From NCBI GenBank assembly GCA_023390245.1, contig JAEWDF010000082.1, positions 1 through 57,166 of the forward strand: DNA of 57,166 bases, read 5' to 3'. This DNA comes from Pseudomonadota bacterium (lineage in GTDB: Bacteria; Pseudomonadota; Alphaproteobacteria; Caulobacterales; Caulobacteraceae). Below the pieces are notes generated by a model. The model was not told the origin of the DNA. It made no database searches and saw nothing but the letters and a program-made list of their open reading frames with translations. Shown piece by piece: positions 42,474 through 50,279 of this stretch. Position numbers and translations under genes: made by a program. The stretch's first letter is position 1, and each line of letters begins with the position of its first letter.

Positions 42474-43846
42474 GCCGCCGCCTCCGCGCGCGGGGTCGCG
42501 ATCGCCGAGAAGGCCGCCGTCTCGCCCACGAACAGCAGGGCCGGCCCGCTCAGGCCCTTCGCCAGCGCGCCCAGGCCGTCCAGCCGCCCGGTCAGCACCC
42601 GTTCGTCCGGCCGGTTGCCGTTCTCGACCACGGCGACCGGCGTCGCGGGCGAACGGCCGGCCGCGATCAGGCGCGTCGCCGTCTCTCCCGCGCGATCGAC
42701 GCCCATGTAGATCGCCAGCGTGTGGTTCGGCGCCGCCAGTCGCGTCCAGTCGGCCTCGGCGCCGCCCGGCCGGGCCTGGGCCGTGACGAAGGTCACCGCC
42801 TGGGCGTGGTCGCGGTGCGTCAGCGGCACGCCCGCCGAGGCCGCGCAGGCCAGGGCCGCCGTCACGCCGGGCACGACGAAGACGGGGACGCCCGCCGCGC
42901 GCATCGCCGCCAGTTCCTCGCCGCCGCGCCCGAAGACGAAGGGATCGCCGCCCTTCAGCCGCACGACGCGATGCCCGGCGCGGGCTTCCGCGATCATCAG
43001 GGCCTCGATCTGGTCCTGCGGCACGGAATGATCTCCCCGCGCCTTGCCGACATAGAGACGTTTCGCGTCGCGTCGCGCCCGCGCCAGCACCGCCTCGGGG
43101 ACCAGCCGGTCGTGGATGATCACGTCGGCGTCCTGAAGCACCCGCAGCGCCTTCAGCGTCAGCAGTTCGGGATCGCCCGGCCCGGCCCCGACGATGTGCA
43201 CCACGCCCTGCTCGGGCGCGGCCATGTTCAGCAGGCGCAGCATCTCGCGGCGCGCCTCGGCGGTCCGCCCCTCGGCGGCCAGGTCCGCCGCCGCGCCCCG
43301 GAAGGCCCGCTCCCAGAAGCGCCGGCGCGCCAGGAAGTTCGGCACGCTGGACTTGACCGTCTCGCGAAGGCCGCGCGCCATGCGGGCGACGTTGGCCAGG
43401 CCCGCCGGCAGCACGGTCTCGATCCGCGTGCGGATGTCCCGCGCCAGGATGGGAGCCGCCCCGCCGGTGGCCACCCCGACGACCACCTCGTCGCGGTCGA
43501 TCAGGGCCGGGGTCTGGAAGTCGCTGAGCGCCGGCTGGTCCACCACATTGACCTGGGCGCCCGCCGCGCGGGCCAGGTCGGCCAGGCGCGCGGCCTCGAC
43601 CACGTCCGACAGGGCGATGAAGACCAGGCGCGCGCCGGCGAAATCGGCCGGAGTCGGCGTCCGCCTGACGGGAGCCGGCGCGCGCAGGGGCGTCTCCAGC
43701 GGCGCCGATGCGCCGTCCGGCGCGAACCAGATCACCTGGGCCGGAGTGTTCAGGAACAGTCGCAGCTTGGCCAGCGCCGGCTCCCCGGCGCCGACGATCA
43801 CGACCTTGGCGGCCTCCAGCGGAACGGAGGCGAGAAATACACGCAT
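42470..43846 (-). CDS. cysG: Siroheme synthase (multifunctional CysG)
   Basis: The 458-residue enzyme makes the siroheme cofactor for cysI. The N-terminal half (1-210) is the precorrin-2 dehydrogenase/ferrochelatase: VVIVGAGEPALAKLRLFL Rossmann strand, LVFIALSD, NVVDQPALSDFQTPALIDRD and VGVATGGAAPILARDIRTRIE. The C-terminal half is the SAM uroporphyrinogen methyltransferase with VHIVGAGPGDPELLTLKALRVL, YVGKARGDHSVPQDQI, RLKGGDPFVFGRGGEE and VPGVTAAL. The ATG at 43846 gives the normal start; a longer in-frame reading is not conserved. It is first of the operon and divergent from a LysR regulator. Confidence 0.94.
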   Translation of the reverse strand: MRVFLASVPLEAAKVVIVGAGEPALAKLRLFLNTPAQVIWFAPDGASAPLETPLRAPAPVRRTPTPADFAGARLVFIALSDVVEAARLADLARAAGAQVNVVDQPALSDFQTPALIDRDEVVVGVATGGAAPILARDIRTRIETVLPAGLANVARMARGLRETVKSSVPNFLARRRFWERAFRGAAADLAAEGRTAEARREMLRLLNMAAPEQGVVHIVGAGPGDPELLTLKALRVLQDADVIIHDRLVPEAVLARARRDAKRLYVGKARGDHSVPQDQIEALMIAEARAGHRVVRLKGGDPFVFGRGGEELAAMRAAGVPVFVVPGVTAALACAASAGVPLTHRDHAQAVTFVTAQARPGGAEADWTRLAAPNHTLAIYMGVDRAGETATRLIAAGRSPATPVAVVENGNRPDERVLTGRLDGLGALAKGLSGPALLFVGETAAFSAIATPRAEAAA

Positions 43847-43924
43847 CGTCTTGCTTTCAGCGCCGTCGGAAGGAAAGGAGGGCGACGGCAGGCCGCGCAC
43901 CTTGGGATTCCCGCTCCCGAACCG

Positions 43925-43942
43925 CAAACCAGATTGCGTTTG
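43925..43942. promoter_or_regulatory. Possible LysR operator upstream of the divergent regulator
   Basis: CAAAC (43925-43929) and GTTTG (43938-43942) form an inverted repeat with an eight-base spacer, the size and symmetry of LysR-type T-N11-A sites. It lies 27 bases before the LysR start and 79 bases before cysG on the other strand. Confidence 0.45.
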
Positions 43943-43968
43943 GCTCGCTGATAGGATTTCTACAGACG

Positions 43969-44898
43969 ATGGCTCGATCGCTCCTTCCCCTGAACGCCCT
44001 GCGCGCCTTCGAGGCTGCCGCTCGGCACCTGAACTTCTCGCGCGCCGCCGACGAATTGTCGGTCACGCCCGGCGCGGTCAGCCAGCAGATCCGCCTGCTG
44101 GAGGACATCGTCGGCGGCCCCCTGTTCGTGCGCGAGGCGCGCGGGCTTCAGCTCACCGACCTGGGTCGCGGCGCCACGCCCCTGTTGCGCGAGGGCTTCG
44201 AACGGCTGATGGACGCCTCGGCCCTGCTGCGCGAGCCGCCGCGCCGGAAACAGGTGTCGATCAGCGTCGCGCCCGGCTTCGCCTCCAAGTGGCTGATGCC
44301 GCGCATGGACGCCTTCCACAGCGCCCACCCGGAGATCGAACTGTGGATCTCGGCCGACATGGAGCCGGCCGACCTGTCCGAGGGCAAGATCGACCTGGCC
44401 GTCCGCTACGGTCCCGGCGACTATCCGGGCCATACGGTCGAGCGGCTGATGACCGAGACGGTGCTGCCGGTGTGCGCCCCGTCGCTGATGGACGGCGACC
44501 ATCCGATCCGCAAGCCGGCCGACCTGCTCCACCACGCCCTGCTGCACGACATGTCCAACGACGGCGATCCCAGCCGCCCCGACTGGGCCATGTGGCTGAA
44601 GGCGCGCGGCGTGCGCCACCCGGACCCGCGCCGTGGCTCGCGCTTCAACCAGTCCAGCCTGCTGATCGAGGCGGCCGTCTCCGGCCGCGGCGTGGCCCTG
44701 GCCAAGCGCACCCTGGCCCAGGTCGACCTGGCCTCGGGCCGCCTGGTCGCGCCCTTCCCCGACGGCTCGGAGGCGGTGGGCTTCGTCTATTCCGTCGTCC
44801 AGCCCCGCGACCGGCCGCCGTCGCCCAGCGCGACCGCCTTCGTCGCCTGGCTGAAGAGGCAGGCGGTCGACCACGACAATACGATGGGGCAGTTGTAG
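43969..44898 (+). CDS. LysR-family regulator, GcvA-like
   Basis: The 309-residue protein has an N-terminal winged HTH (LLPLNALRAFEAAARHLNFSRAADELSVTPGAVSQQIRLLEDIVGGPLFVREARGLQLTDLG). A LysR substrate-binding domain follows, with the GcvA-like features SISVAPGFASKWLMPRMDAFHSAHPEIEL, DLAVRYGPGDYPGH and SLLIEAAVSGRGVALAKRTL. It is divergent from the sulfate-reduction operon, but its group mostly regulates amino acid or antibiotic-resistance genes, so a Cys/CysB-like role is not assured. It is convergent with the small lipoprotein gene, eight bases apart. Confidence 0.9.
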   Translation: MARSLLPLNALRAFEAAARHLNFSRAADELSVTPGAVSQQIRLLEDIVGGPLFVREARGLQLTDLGRGATPLLREGFERLMDASALLREPPRRKQVSISVAPGFASKWLMPRMDAFHSAHPEIELWISADMEPADLSEGKIDLAVRYGPGDYPGHTVERLMTETVLPVCAPSLMDGDHPIRKPADLLHHALLHDMSNDGDPSRPDWAMWLKARGVRHPDPRRGSRFNQSSLLIEAAVSGRGVALAKRTLAQVDLASGRLVAPFPDGSEAVGFVYSVVQPRDRPPSPSATAFVAWLKRQAVDHDNTMGQL

Positions 44899-44905
44899 CG
44901 TCGCG

Positions 44906-45214
44906 TCAGCGCGTGGCCGACTTGGGAACCGACAGGATGGTGATGCCCTGGTACTCGCCGACGACGCGGCCGACGCTGGAGACGCGCGGGTCCCGCATGG
45001 CGTTGGCGGGGCAGCCCAGGAGATCGGCGCTGTCGTCGAAGAGTTCCGACGTCGCGAAGGTCTCGCCCAGCAGGCGGCACGGCCCGCCGGGATAGGGATA
45101 GCCCTCGGCCATCACCTTCAGCCCTTCGGGAAAGGCGGCGGCCGGCGCCGGCGCGCGTTCCGTCGCGCACGCCGACAGCAGCGACACGCCCAAGACGGCA
45201 AGGATCAGGCGCAT
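44906..45214 (-). CDS. Small lipoprotein, unknown function
   Basis: This 102-residue protein has a clear lipoprotein signal (MRLILAVLGVSLLSACA, lipid Cys near residue 16). The mature part has an acidic and aromatic segment (LKVMAEGYPYPGGPCRLLGET) with two more cysteines (PCRLL, GCPANAMRDP) that could form a disulfide, and ends GEYQGITILSVPKSATR. GGAGG seven bases before the ATG supports the start. I do not recognise a family. Confidence 0.78.
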   Translation of the reverse strand: MRLILAVLGVSLLSACATERAPAPAAAFPEGLKVMAEGYPYPGGPCRLLGETFATSELFDDSADLLGCPANAMRDPRVSSVGRVVGEYQGITILSVPKSATR

Positions 45215-45345
45215 CGGCCAACCTCCAGAATCCAGATCGGCCCAGTCTGTCGAAAGCGAGACGGTTCGTCGAGCCTTGTCGCGCGTCGAGGCTCGGTCCG
45301 TCGGCGGTTGTCGCAACCAAGCCGCGCCTGGAGGATTGGCCCGCC

Positions 45346-45792
45346 ATGGCGCCGCGTCTGAAAGTCTTCACCTGGTCCGACGGTTTCCACGCCTTCACCG
45401 TCGCCGCCTCGTCGCGGCCCAAGGCGCTGGCCGCCTGGGGCGTGGCGCAGGACCTGTTCAAGTTGGGCCTGGCCCATGAGATCGATACGGGCCCGGACCG
45501 CGAGGCGGCGCTGAAACGTCCCGGCGAGGTGATCGAGCGCGGCCTGTCCGTCGACCTGGGCCGAATCGGGCCCGCGCGGAAGCCGAAGGGTCCCTCTCCG
45601 GCCGCACGCCGGAAGGCGGCGGCGCTGGAGGCGGATTTGGCCGAACTGGACCGGAGCCAGGCCGAGGCCCTGGCCGCGCTGGACACGGAGGCGCGGGCGA
45701 TCGCGCGCCGCCGGGCCAAACTGGAGAAGACGCAGAAGGCGACGCGGGACCGACTGGCGGCCCGCCTCAAGGCCGCCCGCGACCGGCTGTAG
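45346..45792 (+). CDS. Coiled-coil conserved hypothetical protein
   Basis: The 148-residue protein has a short globular N-terminus (LKVFTWSDGFHAFTVAASSRPKALAAWGVAQDLFKLGLAHEI) with a compact conserved look. From residue 80 on it is a highly charged Ala/Arg/Glu/Lys coiled coil (RKAAALEADLAELDRSQAEALAALDTEARAIARRRAKLEKTQKATRDRLAARL). It has no signal peptide. I have no function for it; it resembles proteins loosely labelled TolA-like on composition alone. A GGAGG stands nine bases upstream of the ATG. Confidence 0.72.
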   Translation: MAPRLKVFTWSDGFHAFTVAASSRPKALAAWGVAQDLFKLGLAHEIDTGPDREAALKRPGEVIERGLSVDLGRIGPARKPKGPSPAARRKAAALEADLAELDRSQAEALAALDTEARAIARRRAKLEKTQKATRDRLAARLKAARDRL

Positions 45793-45795
45793 GCC

Positions 45796-47040
45796 TCAGC
45801 GCACGTGTCTGATTGCGGCGATCGCCACGGCGGCGGCGGCGAAACAGACGGTGGCCGCGAAGAAGAGACTGCGGAAGCCCAGGCCCAGGCCCTCCAGCAG
45901 CACCAGGGCCGCCAGCGGCGCCATCGCCTGCGGCAGGGTGACGGCCAGGTTGATCAGGCCCAGGTCCTTGCCGCGATCCTGGGCCGAGGGCAGCACATCG
46001 GTCATCAGGGCGATCTCGATGGAGCCGTAGCTCCCCTGGCCGACGCCATAGGCGGCGAAGGCGACGACCACCAGCGCCCAGGTCTGGGTCGTGGCCATGG
46101 CCAGCGCCGCGCCGGCCAGCAGCAGCCCGCCCGCCACGCCCAGCGGCTTGCGGCGTCGGACGCGCGACCCGGCCAGGGCGACCGTGCTGCTGACGACGAT
46201 GACGCCGGCGCCGGCGATGCTGGTGAGCAGCGAATGGCCGGTCTCGGGCGTCCGGCCGGGAAACAGGGTCGAGAAGCCGATAGCGTCGGCGATGTAGTAG
46301 AGCAGGTAGAAGGCGACCAGCGAATAGCCGGTGGCGATCAGGAAGCGACTGCTCCAGGCCAGGGTGAAGTCGCGCACGGCGAACGGCCGCAGCAGGCTGG
46401 CCAGGGACAGGCCCGAGAACGCCGGGCGGATCGCCTCGGGCGGCGGCGGGTCCTCGCGAGTCAGCAGGGCGAAGGGCACGGCGGCGACCAGGACGATCAG
46501 CCCCAGCGTCGCGAAGCGCATGGGCTCGCTCTGCGGGCCCCAGGCCATCAGCACCGACCCGCCCGCCACCGCCAGGGGATAGGCCATGCCCAAGATGGCG
46601 GACATGGCGCCGCGCCGGTTCTCCGGCATGCGGTCGGCGAACAGGGCGATCAGCGGCGCCAGCAGGATGTTGAAGGCGATCTGGAAGGCGACCAGGCCGG
46701 CGATCATGGCCAGCGGCGTACGGGACCAGAGGACGGCGCCGTAGCTGGCGGCGGTCAGCAGCGCGCCGACCACGATCCAGGGGCGCCGCCGCCCGTGCCG
46801 TGATCGGGTCCGGTCGCTGACCGCCCCGCCCAGGATGTTGCCCACGCCCGCCGCCATGCAGCCGTAGAAGATCGCCTGGCTGAGGATCGAGGCCTTGGCG
46901 GCCGGGTCGATTCCGGCCGCATGCAGCGGCGCCAGAACCTGCAGCAGCGGCGCGCAGCCGAGGAAGGCGCCGATGTAGGCCACGGCGTAGCCCGTCAGGA
47001 ACGCCGGATCGGCGCGCCGCTCCGGGCCGGCTGGCGCCAT
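45796..47040 (-). CDS. MFS transporter, glycoside-type (GPH/SLC45-like)
   Basis: The 414-residue inner-membrane carrier has about twelve helices. The loop between helices 2 and 3 reads GGAVSDRTRSRHGRRRPWIVVGALL, a form seen in glycoside-pentoside-hexuronide and sucrose-type symporters. The second half has DVLPSAQDRGKDLGLINLAVTLPQAMAPL. The ATG at 47040 is preceded by AGGGGGAGGGG; an upstream GTG would add ten residues. It is the last gene of the minus-strand carbohydrate cluster, four bases from the convergent coiled-coil gene. Probably takes up an oligosaccharide or sugar acid; substrate unknown. Confidence 0.87.
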   Translation of the reverse strand: MAPAGPERRADPAFLTGYAVAYIGAFLGCAPLLQVLAPLHAAGIDPAAKASILSQAIFYGCMAAGVGNILGGAVSDRTRSRHGRRRPWIVVGALLTAASYGAVLWSRTPLAMIAGLVAFQIAFNILLAPLIALFADRMPENRRGAMSAILGMAYPLAVAGGSVLMAWGPQSEPMRFATLGLIVLVAAVPFALLTREDPPPPEAIRPAFSGLSLASLLRPFAVRDFTLAWSSRFLIATGYSLVAFYLLYYIADAIGFSTLFPGRTPETGHSLLTSIAGAGVIVVSSTVALAGSRVRRRKPLGVAGGLLLAGAALAMATTQTWALVVVAFAAYGVGQGSYGSIEIALMTDVLPSAQDRGKDLGLINLAVTLPQAMAPLAALVLLEGLGLGFRSLFFAATVCFAAAAVAIAAIRHVR

Positions 47041-47139
47041 CCCCTCCCCCTGGTTCGTCGCGTCCCTCACCGGCCGATGATGGCAGGCTTCGCGGACGGC
47101 GATAAGCGGGAAGTTCCGACGCCCGGCCCCGCGCCCCGA

Positions 47140-48582
47140 CTATCCCGCCGAGTAGCTGGTCTTGGTCTGTGTGAAGAACTCGACGGCGGCGAAGCCCTGC
47201 TCGCGCGCGCCATAGGACGACTTCTTGGAGCCGCCGAACGGCACGTGATAGTCGACCCCGGCGGTCGGCAGATTGACCATGGTCATGCCCGCCTTGGCCC
47301 GGCGCTGGAAGTCGCGAGCGTGCTTCAGCGAACCGGTGACGATGCCGGCCGACAGGCCGAACTCCACCCCATTGGCGATCTCCAGCGCCTCCTCGTACGA
47401 CTTGACCCGGATGGTCGAGGCGACCGGGCCGAACACCTCCTCGGTGTTGATGCGCATGGTCGCGGCGGTGTCGGCGATCAGCGTCGGCTGGACGTACCAG
47501 CCCGGCTTGTCGAGGTTCAGTCGTTCGCCGCCTGTGACGATGCGGCCGCCGTCGCCGCGCGCCACGTCGATGTATTTGTACGAGGTCTCCATCTGGGCCT
47601 CGCTGACGGCCGGGCCCATCTGGGTGTCCGGGTCCAGAGCGTCGCCGACGCGCAGGGCGCCGACCTTCTCCGCCAGGGCGGCGACGAACCTGTCGTGGAT
47701 TCCGTCCTGCACGATCAGGCGGCTGGACGCCGTGCAGCGCTGGCCCGTGGCGAAGAAGGAGCCGTCCAGCGCGATCTGCACCGCCCGGTCCAGGTCCGCG
47801 TCGTCCAGCACGATCAGCGGGTTCTTGCCGCCCATCTCGAGCTGCACCCGGGCCTGACGCTTGATCGCGCCCATCGCCACGCCCGCGCCCACGCCCTGTG
47901 AGCCGGTGAAGCTGAGGCCGTCGACGCCCGGATGGTCGACGATGGCCTGGCCCACGCCGCCGCGTCCGATGACCATGTTGACCACGCCCTTGGGCAGGCC
48001 GGCCTCGTGCAGGATGGCGACCAGGGCCTCGGCCGTCGCCGGGGTCGGCCCGGCCGGCTTGATGACCACGGTGTTCCCGAACGCCAGGGCCGGGGCCATC
48101 TTCCACGCCGGGATGGCGATGGGGAAGTTCCACGGCGTGATCAGGCCGAACACGCCGACGGCCTGTCGATAGGTCTGGATCTCCACGCCCGGGCGCACCG
48201 ACATCAGGTTCTGGCCATGCACGCGCAGGGCCTCGCCGCCGAAATACTTCAGGATGCGGGCGGCGCGGACGGTCTCGCCGATCCCTTCCGGCAGGGTCTT
48301 GCCCTCTTCGCGCGACAGCAGGCGGCCGACCGGCTCGCGCCGCTCCATCAGGATGTTGGACGCCTTGTCCAGCACGTCGGCGCGGACTTCGGGCGAGGCC
48401 TGGGACCAGCCCTCGAAGGCGTCGCGCGCCGCCGTGACCGCCGCATCGACCTCGGCGGCGCCGCCGTCGGGGGTGTGCGCGACGATGTCGCGTGTGTCCG
48501 ACGGGTTATGGCTCTGCGTCGGACGCTCCGACCCGACCTTCTCGCCGTTGATCCAGTGCGAAAGCTCCAGCGTGTCGGTCAT
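47140..48582 (-). CDS. Aldehyde dehydrogenase, 2-oxoglutarate-semialdehyde dehydrogenase-like
   Basis: The 480-residue NAD(P)-dependent enzyme has the Rossmann-side motif FGLITPWNFPIAIPAWKMAPAL and the catalytic Glu in VQLEMGGKNPL. The nucleophilic Cys is in FFATGQRCTASSRL, and the end reads FGGSKKSSYGAREQGFAAVEFFTQTKT. The KSSYGAREQG tail and overall length match alpha-ketoglutaric semialdehyde dehydrogenases, which complete oxidative pentose, hexuronate or hydroxyproline breakdown to 2-oxoglutarate. It is flanked by two sugar-type transporters, which fits sugar-acid catabolism. The exact aldehyde is inferred. Confidence 0.88.
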   Translation of the reverse strand: MTDTLELSHWINGEKVGSERPTQSHNPSDTRDIVAHTPDGGAAEVDAAVTAARDAFEGWSQASPEVRADVLDKASNILMERREPVGRLLSREEGKTLPEGIGETVRAARILKYFGGEALRVHGQNLMSVRPGVEIQTYRQAVGVFGLITPWNFPIAIPAWKMAPALAFGNTVVIKPAGPTPATAEALVAILHEAGLPKGVVNMVIGRGGVGQAIVDHPGVDGLSFTGSQGVGAGVAMGAIKRQARVQLEMGGKNPLIVLDDADLDRAVQIALDGSFFATGQRCTASSRLIVQDGIHDRFVAALAEKVGALRVGDALDPDTQMGPAVSEAQMETSYKYIDVARGDGGRIVTGGERLNLDKPGWYVQPTLIADTAATMRINTEEVFGPVASTIRVKSYEEALEIANGVEFGLSAGIVTGSLKHARDFQRRAKAGMTMVNLPTAGVDYHVPFGGSKKSSYGAREQGFAAVEFFTQTKTSYSAG

Positions 48583-48686
48583 GGGACGGGTCCTTTACTG
48601 CTCGGTCTGGTTCGGAGTTAGGAAGTCGTCCGCCCTACGGGAATTCCCAATCCGGCATAGATCGCGCCCGTTTCCGCATCGATCCG

Positions 48687-50117
48687 TCAGCCGGTCATGT
48701 CCTCCAGCTCTCGCCCCTTGGTTTCCTTCACCAGGGCGGAGACCAGGATGTAGGAAATCACGGCGCTGGCGGCGTAGAAGCCGTAGGTCGCCGTCAGCCC
48801 CAATCCCTTGGCCATCGACGGGAAGCTGACGGAAATGCCGAAGTTGGCGATCCACTGGGCGAAGCCGGCGACGGCCAGGGCCGAGCCGCGGATCTGGTTG
48901 GGGAACATCTCGCCCAGCATGACCCACATCACCGGGCCCCAGCTGAAGTTGAAGAACACCACATAGGCGTTGGCCGCCACCAGGGCGACCAGGCCGACGT
49001 TGCCGGGCAGGGACGGCGCGCCGTCGACGATGACCGACTGCGAGAAGCACCAGGCCATGACGGCCAGGGTCGCCGCCATCCCGGCCGAGCCGATCAGCAG
49101 CAGGGGCTTGCGTCCGATCCTGTCGATCACGGCGATGGCGGCCAGGCAGGCGGCGATCGACAGGGCGCCGGACAGGATGTTGATCTGCAGGGCGTCGTTC
49201 TCGGAAAAGCCCACCGACTGCCACAGCACCGCGCCGTAGTAGAAGACGATGTTGATGCCGACCAGTTGCTGGAAGATCGCCAGCACCAGCCCCGCCCAGA
49301 CGATGGGGCGCACGCGACCCCGCTCGAACAGGTCCGCCAGTTTGGGCCTGTGGTCGGCGGCCAGGGAGGCGCGGATCTCCTGAACCTTGCGGGCTGCGGC
49401 CGGTGCGCCGAACAGCTTGGCCAGCACGGCCTGGGCCTGGGCGTCCCGGCCCTTCACGACCAGATAACGCGGGCTTTCCGGGATCGACAGCAGCGCCAGT
49501 AGATAGATGGCCGCCGGGATGGCCTGCAGCCAGAACATCCAGCGCCAGGCGGGGAAGCCCATCCAGAACTCGGCCGTCGAACCGCCGGCGGTGCGCGCCA
49601 GGGCGTAGTTGGCCACGAAGGCGCCGGTCAGGCCGGTGATGATCATGATCTGCTGCACCGACGACAGCCGCCCGCGGATCGCCGCGGGCGTGACCTCGGA
49701 GATGTAGGCGGGCGCCAGGACCGAGGCGGCGCCGACCCCCAGCCCGCCCAGGAAGCGGGCGATGATGAAGTGGGCGGAACTGTCGGCCGCGCCGGCCCAC
49801 AGCGCGCTGACGATGAACAGGGCGGCGGCGATCAGCATCACCGTCTTGCGGCCGATCATGTCGGCCAGCCGCCCCGCCGCGAAGGCGCCGACGGCGCAGC
49901 CCAGCAGGATGGCGCCGACGTTCAGCCCCGTCCCCAGAGCCGACAGGTTGAAGGCGCGCTCCAGCCCGTCCTGCGTCCCGTTTATGACGCCGGAATCATA
50001 GCCGAACATGAATCCGCCGATGGTCGCCACCGCCACGATCAGGGCGATGAAGCTCATGTTCACGCGGTCGGCGCCCGCCATGTCGGGCGCAACGCCCCCG
50101 CCGATTGGTCCTGCCAT
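48687..50117 (-). CDS. Sugar porter MFS transporter
   Basis: The 476-residue twelve-helix sugar:proton symporter shows all family signatures: GYDSGVINGTQDGL in helix 1, GRLADMIGRKTVM between helices 2 and 3, PAYISEVTPAAIRGRL and the post-helix-6 PESPRYLVVKGR. FQQLVGINIVFYYG lies in helix 7, DRIGRKPLLL follows, and KETKGRELEDM closes the C-terminus. The ATG at 50117 has GGGAGG upstream. It lies 162 bases downstream of the TonB receptor on the same strand, so it probably imports the sugar that the receptor brings across the outer membrane. Confidence 0.95.
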   Translation of the reverse strand: MAGPIGGGVAPDMAGADRVNMSFIALIVAVATIGGFMFGYDSGVINGTQDGLERAFNLSALGTGLNVGAILLGCAVGAFAAGRLADMIGRKTVMLIAAALFIVSALWAGAADSSAHFIIARFLGGLGVGAASVLAPAYISEVTPAAIRGRLSSVQQIMIITGLTGAFVANYALARTAGGSTAEFWMGFPAWRWMFWLQAIPAAIYLLALLSIPESPRYLVVKGRDAQAQAVLAKLFGAPAAARKVQEIRASLAADHRPKLADLFERGRVRPIVWAGLVLAIFQQLVGINIVFYYGAVLWQSVGFSENDALQINILSGALSIAACLAAIAVIDRIGRKPLLLIGSAGMAATLAVMAWCFSQSVIVDGAPSLPGNVGLVALVAANAYVVFFNFSWGPVMWVMLGEMFPNQIRGSALAVAGFAQWIANFGISVSFPSMAKGLGLTATYGFYAASAVISYILVSALVKETKGRELEDMTG

Positions 50118-50216
50118 CTCATCCTCCCAAGGGCTCTGTTGGCCCGTTCCCTCACGCACCTTCATGCCCGGGATTCCGCCGAACGTCACCCGAGAACGTT
50201 CACATGATCGTCGCGC

Positions 50217-50250
50217 AAAAGAAAAGCGGCGCCGGAAGATCCGGCGCCGC
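50217..50250 (-). terminator. Terminator of the TonB receptor gene
   Basis: The perfect ten-base arms GCGGCGCCGG (50226-50235) and CCGGCGCCGC (50241-50250) close a five-base loop. On the minus strand they are followed by TTTTCTTTT. It stands 30 bases after the receptor stop and before the sugar porter, so the porter is either reached by read-through or has its own promoter. Confidence 0.87.
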
Positions 50251-50279
50251 GATCCGCAGTGATCTCGCGGAGGGGGGAT